Shown here piece after piece: positions 1 to 7,058 of a DNA stretch of 64,000 bases; the stretch's first letter is position 1; every line of letters starts with the position of its first letter. Below the pieces are notes generated by a model. It searched no databases, was not told where the DNA came from, and worked only from the letters and a program-made list of their open reading frames with translations. This DNA comes from Collinsella aerofaciens (GTDB taxonomy: Bacteria > Actinomycetota > Coriobacteriia > Coriobacteriales > Coriobacteriaceae), in the NCBI RefSeq assembly GCF_028209625.1, contig NZ_JAQLDU010000008.1, positions 46,283-110,282 of the forward strand, written 5' to 3'. Position numbers and translations under genes: made by a program.

Positions 1-375
1 GTGGTGGTCCAGATGCACGTGCATGGTCGAGACGATCTCGTCGGTGTAGTCGTGCTGCACCTCGTCCAGACGGCGCGTCAGATCGCCGGTATGGTGGTCA
101 TAGATCATGGTGAGCGAACCGATGACCTGCTCGTCGGGCGTGCGCATCTGTTCCTTGGCGATCGAGGCGCGAATCAGATCGCGTACGGCCTCGGATCGGT
201 TAGCCACGTCACCACGGCGCGCGATCTGCTCGTCAAAGCGGCGCAGTAGGTCATCGGGCGCGGTGACCGAAAAACGGACCAGCTCGGAGCCGCCGCCGCA
301 GCGGCAGCTCGTCTCATCGCCCGTGCCGTTATGGTGGTCGTGCCCGCAGCCGTGCGCGTGCTCGTGCTCGGCCAC
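1..375 (-). CDS. nikR: Nickel-responsive regulator NikR (partial, C-terminus beyond left edge)
   Basis: Ribbon-helix-helix repressor that senses nickel and controls nickel uptake. Translating the minus strand from the GTG at 375 gives a His-rich leader (EHEHAHGCGHDHH), then an RHH domain (LVRFSVTAPDDLLRRFDEQI ... NRSEAVRDLIR) and the ACT-like metal domain with DHHTGD and MHVHLDHH, which matches the H-x-H part of the NikR nickel site. The conserved cysteine that should follow lies just outside the window. The start is 1 nt after the stop of the upstream small gene, so the two are probably co-transcribed. The leader is longer and richer in His/Cys than the E. coli protein. The family is secure; the exact start is not. 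Confidence 0.88.
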   Translation of the reverse strand, partial: MAEHEHAHGCGHDHHNGTGDETSCRCGGGSELVRFSVTAPDDLLRRFDEQIARRGDVANRSEAVRDLIRASIAKEQMRTPDEQVIGSLTMIYDHHTGDLTRRLDEVQHDYTDEIVSTMHVHLDHH

Positions 376-376
376 G

Positions 377-625
377 TTACACCAGTTTCACAGAGCCGAC
401 GGAGTTGTGGTCGGCCTCGATGGCTTCCTCGTAGCCCTCGAGCGCGTCATGCGCCTCGTGCAGTGCGGCCATGGCAGCTTCGAGCTTGGCGCCAATGCGC
501 TCCATATCAAAGTTCTCGGTCGCATGCAGCAGCTGATGGCTCCACTCGTGGGCGAGCTCGATGGTGTCGTCGACCTGCTTGACGCTCATGGCAAGCTGGC
601 TCATGTTCATTCCGACGTCATGCAT
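377..625 (-). CDS. Small protein encoded directly upstream of nikR
   Basis: Predicted 82-residue cytosolic protein, mostly helical, acidic, with several histidines (HEWSHQLLH, ALHEAHDALEG, EADHN). It has no signal peptide or membrane segment. A good ribosome site (AGGAG, 632-637) precedes the ATG at 625, and the stop is one base from the nikR GTG, so translational coupling is likely. I do not recognise the family. Its place beside nikR and its His/Glu content suggest a role in nickel handling or in modulating NikR, but this is inference from context only. Confidence 0.7.
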   Translation of the reverse strand: MHDVGMNMSQLAMSVKQVDDTIELAHEWSHQLLHATENFDMERIGAKLEAAMAALHEAHDALEGYEEAIEADHNSVGSVKLV

Positions 626-703
626 GGGGAGTCTCCTTTTGTACGGGGCGATATGGTGGTTCAGATTCTACTACGCCCGCCTTGGGCGCCGCCGCATAAG
701 AAA

Positions 704-738
704 ACGGGCGCGAGTCCGTCTGACCCGCACCCGTTCAC
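704..738 (-). terminator. Rho-independent terminator after trxA
   Basis: Read on the minus strand, ACGGGTGCGGGTC and GACTCGCGCCCGT form a 13-bp stem (two G-U pairs) with a 5-nt loop, followed by TTTTCTT. It lies downstream of trxA and upstream of the small nikR-partner gene, separating the two transcripts. Confidence 0.75.
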
Positions 739-846
739 TGGGGGCTGTTTGTGTTTACCATACTATCCGTGGTCGCATGCCTTGCGTTTGGCACTCCGGT
801 GAGCGGTGCGAAACCGCTCATGGACGGCGGGTAAGTAACAAGCGTA

Positions 847-1167
847 TTACAGATGCTTCTCCAGCAGCGCCTGCAGCCTCGCCTTGGGCAGAGCGCCAAC
901 CGAGCGGTCAATCTCCTCGCCGTTCTTAAACACAATCAGCGTGGGGATGCTCATGACGCCATACTTCATGGCCAGGTCCTGGTTGTCGTCGACGTTGCAT
1001 TTGGCAACGGCAAGCTTGCCCGCCAGCTCATCGGCAACCTCGTCAACGATGGGCGAGAGGGATCGACAGGGCCCGCACCACGGTGCCCAAAAATCGACCA
1101 GCACGGGCAGGCTGTCGTTAACGACGGAATTGAAGTTCTCGGGGGTAATCTGCTTAATGTCAGCCAT
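847..1167 (-). CDS. trxA: Thioredoxin
   Basis: 106-residue cytosolic thiol-disulfide oxidoreductase that reduces protein disulfides using electrons from thioredoxin reductase. The active site WCGPC is present in the context DFWAPWCGPCRSL, as are the cis-proline loop (SIPTLIVFKNG) and the usual thioredoxin length. An upstream in-frame start at 1251 exists, but GGAGGT sits 5 nt before the ATG at 1167, so that start is preferred. The gene stands alone between a terminator and a divergent gene. Confidence 0.93.
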   Translation of the reverse strand: MADIKQITPENFNSVVNDSLPVLVDFWAPWCGPCRSLSPIVDEVADELAGKLAVAKCNVDDNQDLAMKYGVMSIPTLIVFKNGEEIDRSVGALPKARLQALLEKHL

Positions 1168-1269
1168 GGTGACCTCCATAATGTGACGCGGCTTGGCCGC
1201 GTAAAACTCAGTACGACCGTGCTTATACCCAGCCGCCCGCAAAGCAACCACTCGCGGGCAGCTCTTTTA

Positions 1270-1275
1270 TATAAT
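1270..1275 (+). promoter_or_regulatory. Candidate -10 box (TATAAT)
   Basis: A perfect TATAAT inside TATATAATGG lies 29 nt upstream of the preferred start at 1304. No convincing -35 hexamer is seen 17 nt upstream, so this is a weak call. Confidence 0.35.
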
Positions 1276-1303
1276 GGTGGGCACGCAAACGATTGGAGAG
1301 CGC

Positions 1304-1879
1304 ATGTCCACGTCACAAAGCCAGAAAAAAGAAGCCATCGCCCAGGCGGCCGAGCAGGAGCTCACATCGCTTGCGGTCCGTGGCGTGCGCATCGTGGGCA
1401 ACGCGTGCTCGCCGATCGTGCTGGTCAAAGGCGATTTGGACGAGGCCGAGCGTTCGGGTGGCGAGCTTGCCGCCGGTCCGGATGGCGCGGCGTTGCGCAA
1501 GGCGCTTGGGGCCATCGGCTACGCGCCCGAGGATTTTTGCGTGCTGGCAAGCGTCGCCGGCGCAGGCGATGGAGCGGTCGCGGTGGGCGAGACTCTGCCG
1601 TGCGAGCTGTTCCGCGAGGCGCTTGAGGCTCTGGATCCCGAGGCGGTGCTGCTGCTCGATAACAGCGCGGCCGATGTCATGCGCGAAACCTACGCCGATA
1701 TGCTCGTGGCGATTGATGACTTCGACACCGCCATGCTCAAGCCCGGCCTGGTCGCCCATGTGCAGGGCCGCCGCGTGCTCGCGCTCGATGGCTTTGAGGC
1801 GGCGCTGACCGACAAGGCGGCCAAGCAGCGCATGTGGGCCTACATCAAGCAGCTGACTCCGGCGGCTGCACCGCTGTAG
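1304..1879 (+). CDS. Hypothetical protein, 191 residues
   Basis: Soluble alpha/beta-looking protein with no signal peptide or membrane segment. The central part contains VGNACSPIVLVKGDLDEAE, GPDGAALRKALGAIGYAPED and a later ALDPEAVLLLDNSAADVMRE stretch. The ATG at 1304 is preferred over the one at 1274 because GGAGAG lies about 7 nt before it and the earlier ATG overlaps a -10-like box. It is divergent from trxA and convergent with the kinase remnant. I do not recognise the family with confidence and assign no function. Confidence 0.75.
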   Translation: MSTSQSQKKEAIAQAAEQELTSLAVRGVRIVGNACSPIVLVKGDLDEAERSGGELAAGPDGAALRKALGAIGYAPEDFCVLASVAGAGDGAVAVGETLPCELFREALEALDPEAVLLLDNSAADVMRETYADMLVAIDDFDTAMLKPGLVAHVQGRRVLALDGFEAALTDKAAKQRMWAYIKQLTPAAAPL

Positions 1880-1897
1880 CGAGGTTGGCGGCAGCCC

Positions 1898-2434
1898 CTA
1901 CATCACGGCGCGCAGCTCAAACCGGTCGCCGTTAATGCGGAACTGGCAGTTGCCGTTCATGCGCTCGACGGCAAGCATAATGCTCTTGGTGCCAAAGCCG
2001 TGCCCAGTGTGCTGAGCCACGGGCATGCCGTCGACCATGTGCGGCGCACGGCCAAACGTGTTGGAAACCAGCAATAGAAGCTGACCGTCTTCGTAGCGAA
2101 GGTCCAGGTCGACAAACCGCTTGCCTTCGGGGGCGGCGCTCGCCGCGGCGATGGCATTGTCCAGGGCGTTCGATACCACACTGAATAGATCGACATCGCC
2201 CACGTGGACGGTTTCGGGCACGGCGGCGTGCAGGTCGGCGGTGATGCCGTGCGCGTTGATGTCCGCGGAAAGCGACGAGAGCGCAATGTTGACCGTTTCG
2301 TTGGCGCAGTAGCGGCGCACGGCGGTGCGGTCGTTGGTCTCGCAGAGCGCGTCGATGCGCTCGAGTGCCTCATCGGTGTGACCCTCTTCGATCAGGGCCG
2401 CTAGACCGCGCAGGTAGTGGCGCATGTCGTATCA
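1898..2434 (-). pseudogene. Remnant of a GHKL (AgrC-type) sensor histidine kinase
   Basis: The minus strand encodes about 175 residues that match only the cytosolic half of an AgrC/LytS-like kinase: an H-box-like start (MRHYLRGLAALIEEGHTDEAL), an N-box (FSVVSNALDNAIAAA) and a G-box (GHGFGTKSIMLAVERMNG) of the HATPase_c_5 fold. Family members normally carry five to seven membrane helices before the H-box. Here an in-frame TGA lies four codons upstream of the ATG at 2425, and nothing resembling the sensor half follows, so the N-terminus has been lost. No response-regulator gene is adjacent. A short stand-alone kinase domain is possible but less likely than decay. Confidence 0.65.
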
Positions 2435-2600
2435 CATTGAGACCAAGTCAAGAAGAATCGCTTCGGTCGAATCGCGTCTTTTGGGTGAGTTCTCAACGTC
2501 CGCTGCCGCTGGTTTCCACCGTATGCCGAAAACACCCGGACGATGCCGTGCAGATCGCTTCGCTCTGCTATAGTCTCTCCAATTCAAGTTCTCTATTGGG

Positions 2601-3719
2601 ATGGTGGTTAATATGGGCGACATACTCGAATCGTTCCTGCGCGTGGCGATGGTGGTGTTCATCGTCGGTCCGCTCACTGCATGGGTCGCCCGTCGCGGCG
2701 CGCGCGAGCGCAGTGAGGCGACGGACAGCCTCGATCGCTTCACGGTGCGCATGCCCGCTGCCATTCGCACGATCATCGCCTGCTGCGCCGTCGCGTTCGA
2801 ACTGCTCATGCTGGGTGTCTACGTCTGGCAGGGCGTCTCGTTGGGCGAGTGGGACCACGAACTTGTGTGGTTCGGTCACGCCATGGCGCTCGCGGGCATG
2901 GCCATCTGGGCCCTGCTGAGCATCCCGCGCATCGACGTGGACGGTGAGCGAATTCTCTCGCGTAACGCCTTCGGCATCCGCAAGGAGACGACGTTTGGCC
3001 ACATCACCCGTGCAACGCTTCACACGCAGATGATGAGGATCGACCTGTTCGAGGGCGACCGGAAGTTCTGCTCGATAAGCCTCGAGGGGGTGTGCTCGCT
3101 CAACCTCCTCGCCCGTCTGGAGGAAGAGGGCATCGAAGTCTCGGACGCCGTCGACGGTCCCATGACCAAGGCGGGCCTGTGTTGGTCTGCCATCAAGCCG
3201 TTGACGATTGTTTTCAACGGCATGGCGCTCGTCTTCTCGCTCGTGATCGCCTTCATGGCTGTTTTCACCGATGCCGGAGCCCGCTTGCTCTTGCTCGTCC
3301 CGTTCCTCTTCCTGTTCATAGGGGGACTCCTGCCCCTGCTCATGCTCAGTATGCCCGCCCGCGGCATCCTCGAGATCGGCAGGCAGGAGCGCGAACTCGG
3401 CTTCTCCTTCGCCGAGGAGATGGCAAGTCGAGGTACCACGGGCACTTCGCTTGTCGACGATGATTGGTTCATCGAGATCAGCAATGCCCGCGTCGTGGCG
3501 TTCCGTCGCGATTACCTCAAGAAGGTCACGGCGCACGAGAACAGCGAGAGCGGCGACCGCTGCACGGTGACTACGAAGGGCGGTCGAAAAATCAAGGTGT
3601 ATGCAGCGGGCAGCACCCTCGAGGACCTGCGCTCGTGGTTCAAGCAGGGCGCCAAGGTCAGAAGCACGGTCGACCGTGCAGAGGACGCGCTCGAGACGAC
3701 GTCTGATTGGGTTGTCTGA
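2601..3719 (+). CDS. Multi-pass membrane protein, C-terminus reset by IS insertion
   Basis: About 370 residues with hydrophobic segments near residues 10-30, 55-77, 88-108, 205-225 and 230-250, and soluble regions between and after them. The C-terminal part (WFIEISNARVVAFRRDYLKK) looks like a folded cytosolic domain. The start may be the ATG at 2601 or the one at 2613, which has GGTGG a few bases upstream. The stop codon TGA at 3717-3719 is the first three bases of the left inverted repeat of the IS element, so the original C-terminus was probably longer or different. The family is not recognised. Confidence 0.7.
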   Translation: MVVNMGDILESFLRVAMVVFIVGPLTAWVARRGARERSEATDSLDRFTVRMPAAIRTIIACCAVAFELLMLGVYVWQGVSLGEWDHELVWFGHAMALAGMAIWALLSIPRIDVDGERILSRNAFGIRKETTFGHITRATLHTQMMRIDLFEGDRKFCSISLEGVCSLNLLARLEEEGIEVSDAVDGPMTKAGLCWSAIKPLTIVFNGMALVFSLVIAFMAVFTDAGARLLLLVPFLFLFIGGLLPLLMLSMPARGILEIGRQERELGFSFAEEMASRGTTGTSLVDDDWFIEISNARVVAFRRDYLKKVTAHENSESGDRCTVTTKGGRKIKVYAAGSTLEDLRSWFKQGAKVRSTVDRAEDALETTSDWVV

Positions 3720-3747
3720 CCTGTATCGTCTTTTCGGACGCGCATGC
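3717..3747. repeat. IS left inverted repeat
   Basis: 31 bp beginning TGACCTGTATCG and ending GCGCATGC. It pairs with 4992-5022. Its first three bases serve as the stop codon of the upstream membrane gene. Confidence 0.85.
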
Positions 3748-3801
3748 TAGAGGCCCAATCCTTTAGAATGCATTCATCGACGACCGAGAGGACGGTATGC
3801 T

Positions 3802-4983
3802 ATGTCCAACCCAGCCGCCAAGTACACCGACGAGTTCAGGTGCGAGACCGCCGACTACATCATCTCGACGGGCAGGCCGATAACGGAATGCTGCGCAGAA
3901 CTGGGCCTGAATTCCAAGACCGTGAACAAGTGGGTGCAGAACCGCCGGCGCGAGCTTGCCGGCGGGCCCGACCCCAAGGCCGAGGACCGCGAGCTTCGCG
4001 AGGCGAAAAGGCGCATGCGCGAGCTCGAGATGGAGAACGCCTTCTTGAAAAAAAGCCGCGGCCTTCTTCGCCAAAAGCCAGGCGTAGCCGCATGCTACCG
4101 GATGATGTTGGCGGAGAAGGCCGAATTCCCGGTGAAAATGATGGCCCGCGTGCTCGGCGTGAGCCGATCGGGCTTCTGCTCGTGGCTCTCCAACGGCTGC
4201 CCGCGAGAAGACTGGTCGGCCGAGCGCGAGGCGGTCCGGCGCGTGTGGCTGGAGTCGGACCGCAGGTTCGGCTTCCGGTTCGTGAAATGCTTCCTGCCCG
4301 GCGAGTTCTCCGGATTGACCCTGTACAGGGTGCGCAAGCTGATGCGCGAGCTGGGAATACGCGGCTGCACGCCCAACGCCAGGAAGCGCACCACCATCCC
4401 CGACCCGAAGGCCAGGCCCCGGCCCGACCTGGTGCGCCGCGACTTCACCAGTCCCGTTCCAACCTGCAAGCTCGTGGGCGACATCACCTACCTGCGCACC
4501 GGCGAGGGATGGCTGTACCTGTCGACGGTCATCGACCTCAACACCCGCATGGTGGTGGGCTGGTCGCTCTCCGAGCGCATGACCGCCGACATCGTGGTTT
4601 CGGCGCTGGCGTCGGCCAAATCGCGCGGCTACGTGGCCGGCAACGCGATATTCCACGCCGACCGCGGCGCCCAGTACACCAGCAGGCTTCTGGCCGAATG
4701 GGCGCGCGACAACGACGTGCGGCTGTCCTGCAGCCGCGCCGGCAACTGCCACGACAACGCGGTGGCCGAGTCGTTCCTCGCCACGCTGAAGAACGAGATG
4801 TACTACAGGCGCAGCTTCCCGACCAGGGATTCCGCCAAGCACGCGGTGGTCGAGTTCATCGAGGCGTACTACAACCGCCGAAGGCCCCGCTCGACGATCG
4901 GCTACAAGGTGCCGGCCGAGGCCATGGCGGCCTTCTTCGAGAGAACCGAGCCCAAGCTCGAGGCCATGCCTATGGCCGCTTGA
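3802..4983 (+). CDS. IS3-family transposase, OrfA and OrfB fused in one frame
   Basis: 393-residue DDE transposase. Residues 1-80 are OrfA-like, with an N-terminal helix-turn-helix (YTDEFRCETADYIISTGRPI, SKTVNKWVQNRR) and a leucine-zipper region. OrfB-like sequence begins near MLAEKAEFPVKMMARVLGVS and contains the rve fold with the triad in GDITYLRT, FHADRGAQYTS and AVAESFLATLKNE. IS3 elements usually make OrfAB by a -1 frameshift. Here the run of seven A at 4048-4054 keeps OrfA and OrfB in the same frame. With six A the frame would read KKAAAFFAKSQA-stop, the classic OrfA end. The start has GAGAGGACGG upstream. Confidence 0.9.
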   Translation: MSNPAAKYTDEFRCETADYIISTGRPITECCAELGLNSKTVNKWVQNRRRELAGGPDPKAEDRELREAKRRMRELEMENAFLKKSRGLLRQKPGVAACYRMMLAEKAEFPVKMMARVLGVSRSGFCSWLSNGCPREDWSAEREAVRRVWLESDRRFGFRFVKCFLPGEFSGLTLYRVRKLMRELGIRGCTPNARKRTTIPDPKARPRPDLVRRDFTSPVPTCKLVGDITYLRTGEGWLYLSTVIDLNTRMVVGWSLSERMTADIVVSALASAKSRGYVAGNAIFHADRGAQYTSRLLAEWARDNDVRLSCSRAGNCHDNAVAESFLATLKNEMYYRRSFPTRDSAKHAVVEFIEAYYNRRRPRSTIGYKVPAEAMAAFFERTEPKLEAMPMAA

Positions 4984-4991
4984 TTTCTCGA

Positions 4992-5022
4992 GCATGCGTG
5001 TCCGAAATCTTGACACAGGTCA
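4992..5022. repeat. IS right inverted repeat
   Basis: 31 bp whose reverse complement begins TGACCTGTGTCA and ends ACGCATGC. It pairs with 3717-3747. Confidence 0.85.
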
Positions 5023-5087
5023 GAAGGCCTCGATGCCAGCGCTGCGCCGATATGGGGCAGCGGCCCCCCGTTGGCCGCCATGGCCCT

Positions 5088-5417
5088 GACTTCCGAGCGT
5101 ATGCTGGCGCCGCTCGTCTTAAGACGTTGACCTCCATCCGGAGCCTGCGGTTCTCGCGCTCGGGCTCCAGGATCCGGTTCTACTCGGGCGTGCGGTTGTC
5201 GGCGGCGCGCGGCGAGCCGGTCTCGTTTATCGACTTGACCCGCCTCTCCACGGTGCTCTTGTCGAGGTCGCACTCGTCCATGGCCTCGCGCCTGGGCTTT
5301 CCGGCGTTGTGGAGATCGACTATCTTCCTCTTGAACTCGTCGGTGAAATGCCTCGGTCTGGGGCCGGTCGAGGCCGAGCCCCCGGTCCGGCTGGGGTAGC
5401 ATGTCGCTGCGGACCAT
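5088..5417 (-). pseudogene. Degenerate IS3-type orfA fragment
   Basis: In one minus-strand frame the sequence reads RPRHFTDEFKRKIVDLHNAG, then KPRREAMDECDLDKSTVERR, which is the helix-turn-helix N-terminus of an IS150-like OrfA. It then meets an in-frame stop and continues as NRILEPERENRRLRMEVNVL, the zipper region. The ATG at 5417 with an AGAGGAAAG ribosome site is out of frame with this segment, so at least one frameshift has occurred. No OrfB follows. This is a dead fragment of a second element next to the intact IS. Confidence 0.7.
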
Positions 5418-5562
5418 TGTCTTTCCTCTCGTTGAATATCTAGGCGCTGACGATTCTAGGCGATGGCCCTCTCTTGCTTCTTACACCTCGATTGTGCTCG
5501 CTACCCCCAGCGGGTCCGGATCGAGCGATTCGGGCCCGCTTTTGGGGTCTGCCGGAAGCCCG

Positions 5563-5771
5563 GTGGTCAAAAAAGGCCAAATATGAGTACTGTTACCAGT
5601 TTAGTGGCAGCAAAATGGCCTCCAAAATCGGTGCCAGCGGCCAAAAGCGCATCGATTTTCGTCCGTCAGAGTCACGATCGGGCTCCAAACAAGGCGATTT
5701 TGCTGATCTGGACCGGAAAATCGCTGCTACTAATTTGGTGACAGTACTCATATTTGGCCTTTTTTGACCAC
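5563..5771. repeat. 209-bp MITE-like element with 49-bp inverted arms
   Basis: The arms at 5563-5611 and 5723-5771 begin GTGGTCAAAAAAGGCC and match inversely with only about four mismatches. The 111-bp centre has no coding potential I can defend. Arms this long around a short non-coding core look like a non-autonomous transposable element or a large hairpin RNA. The surrounding 5418-5562 and 5772-5890 hold no recognisable gene. Confidence 0.75.
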
Positions 5772-5892
5772 TGCCTCTCGGGCCAGGACAAAACGGGCTG
5801 CTCGAATCTTGAGGCGGGCCCATTTTCAACTATCCTCAGCTTGCCAGTTCGAAAATGGACCCGCCCCATGATTGAATCTTTATTCCAACTTT

Positions 5893-5942
5893 ACACCTGG
5901 CTTTACAGCTGTCTTGTCAGCTGTAAAGCCAGGTGTCATACT
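5893..5942 (+). promoter_or_regulatory. nad operon promoter with overlapping palindromic operator (probable NiaR site)
   Basis: A perfect 19-bp inverted repeat (ACACCTGGCTTTACAGCTG at 5893-5911, its complement at 5918-5936, 6-nt spacer) overlaps a promoter with -35 TTGTCA (5914-5919), a 17-nt spacer and -10 CATACT (5937-5942). The operon it precedes ends in niaR, and NiaR represses NAD genes when niacin is present. Binding here is inferred from position, symmetry and gene content. Confidence 0.7.
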
Positions 5943-5977
5943 AAAGCCCCAAGATTCGCCAAAAGAGAGGGGCCTTG

Positions 5978-7003
5978 ATGGCACAGAGCGCGAACATGGA
6001 TGCGTCGGAGCTTGCACGCGATATCGCGGCCGGCCTAGCATCGGCAACGACGGCAACGGAGCGCGCGGCACTGGTGCCCGCAGAGCTCGTCGAGGCCATT
6101 CAGCAACTAAAAACCCAACGTGACGCGGTGATCCTGGCGCACTACTATGTGGCGCCCGAGGTCCAGGCCGTTGCCGATTACGTCGGCGACAGCTTTTACC
6201 TGGCAAAGCTTGCCAAAAGCCTGCCGCAGCAGACTATCGTGCTGTGCGGCGTGGAGTTTATGGGCGAGAGCGCCAAGCTGCTCAACCCCACCAAGACCGT
6301 GCTGCTGCCCGAGCCGGGTGCGGACTGCCCCATGGCGCACATGGTCAAGCGCGAGACGGTCGACGCGGCGCGCGCCGAGTACGGCGACGACCTGGCCGTG
6401 GTCTGCTACGTCAACTCCACGGTCGAGATCAAGAGCTGGAGCGACGTGTGCGTCACCAGCTCCAACGCCGTCAAGATCGTGTCCGAGCTGCCGCAGCAGC
6501 ATATCCTGTTCATTCCCGACCAAAACCTCGGCCGCTTCGTAGCCGAGCAGGTGCCGCAAAAGCACGTCATTCTCAACAACGGCTACTGCCCGCGCCATCA
6601 CATCATCACCGTCGAGCAGATCGTCGACGCGACGGAGGCCCACCCCGACGCGCTCGTGCTGGCGCACCCCGAGTGCAAGGCCGACGTCCTGGCCGAGGCC
6701 GACTACATCGGCTCCACCGCCGGCATCATCAAGTATGCCGAGGAGTCCGACGCGAGCGAGTTCATTATCGTGACGGTTCGCGGCGTGCTCTACGAGCTCG
6801 AGCGCCGCTGCCAGGGCACCGGCAAGAAGTTCTACTTCCCCGCGGTGCAGCCCACCTGCGTCAACATGGACCTCATCACGCTCGAAAAGCTCGTGCGCTG
6901 CCTGGAGACGGGCGAGGGCGAGGTGCAGATCGGCGTCTCGGACGAGGCGGCAGACCAGGCCAAGCTCACGCTCGACCGCATGCTCGAGTACGCAGCACGC
7001 TAG
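5978..7003 (+). CDS. nadA: Quinolinate synthase NadA
   Basis: 341-residue 4Fe-4S enzyme that condenses iminoaspartate with dihydroxyacetone phosphate to quinolinate, the second step of de novo NAD synthesis. Family motifs are present: VILAHYYVAPEVQAVADYVG, the first cluster cysteine in VLCGVEFMGESAKLL, LLPEPGADCPMA, VCYVNSTVEIK, PDQNLGRFVA and the late cysteine in AVQPTCVNMDLI. The ATG at 5978 is preferred over the TTG three bases earlier; AGAGAGGGG is upstream. It is the first gene of nadA-nadB-nadC-niaR. Confidence 0.95.
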   Translation: MAQSANMDASELARDIAAGLASATTATERAALVPAELVEAIQQLKTQRDAVILAHYYVAPEVQAVADYVGDSFYLAKLAKSLPQQTIVLCGVEFMGESAKLLNPTKTVLLPEPGADCPMAHMVKRETVDAARAEYGDDLAVVCYVNSTVEIKSWSDVCVTSSNAVKIVSELPQQHILFIPDQNLGRFVAEQVPQKHVILNNGYCPRHHIITVEQIVDATEAHPDALVLAHPECKADVLAEADYIGSTAGIIKYAEESDASEFIIVTVRGVLYELERRCQGTGKKFYFPAVQPTCVNMDLITLEKLVRCLETGEGEVQIGVSDEAADQAKLTLDRMLEYAAR

Positions 7004-7006
7004 AAC

Positions 7007-7041
7007 AATGTGGCATGAGGGACGGTTCCTTATGTCACATT
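7007..7041. repeat. REP-like dyad in the nadA-nadB gap
   Basis: AATGTGGCATGAGG and CCTTATGTCACATT pair as a 14-bp stem (two G-U pairs) around GACGGTT. The apex contains GGGACGG, a core shared with other intergenic dyads here. It fills most of the 55-nt gap before nadB. Confidence 0.7.
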
Positions 7042-7058
7042 CAAGGGAGAGGATTCCT

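Larger units (their letters stand above)
3717..5022 (+). mobile_element. IS3-family insertion sequence, about 1306 bp
   Basis: The element is bounded by imperfect 31-bp inverted repeats starting TGACCTGT and ending ACAGGTCA (25 of 31 positions match), which gives the 5'-TG...CA-3' ends usual for IS3 elements. It carries one transposase reading frame. Flanking bases (GTC on the left, GAA on the right) do not form a 3-4 bp target duplication, so one flank has probably been rearranged after insertion, in line with the degenerate transposase fragment that follows. Confidence 0.85.

Noticed and set aside
4048..4054. Ordinary -1 programmed frameshift in the transposase
   Set aside because: Full-length OrfAB is already in frame; a shift would shorten the product instead.
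3744..5399. 551-codon frame overlapping the transposase in another phase
   Set aside because: An Arg-rich shadow of the transposase frame that runs on through the IS end and the orfA remnant.
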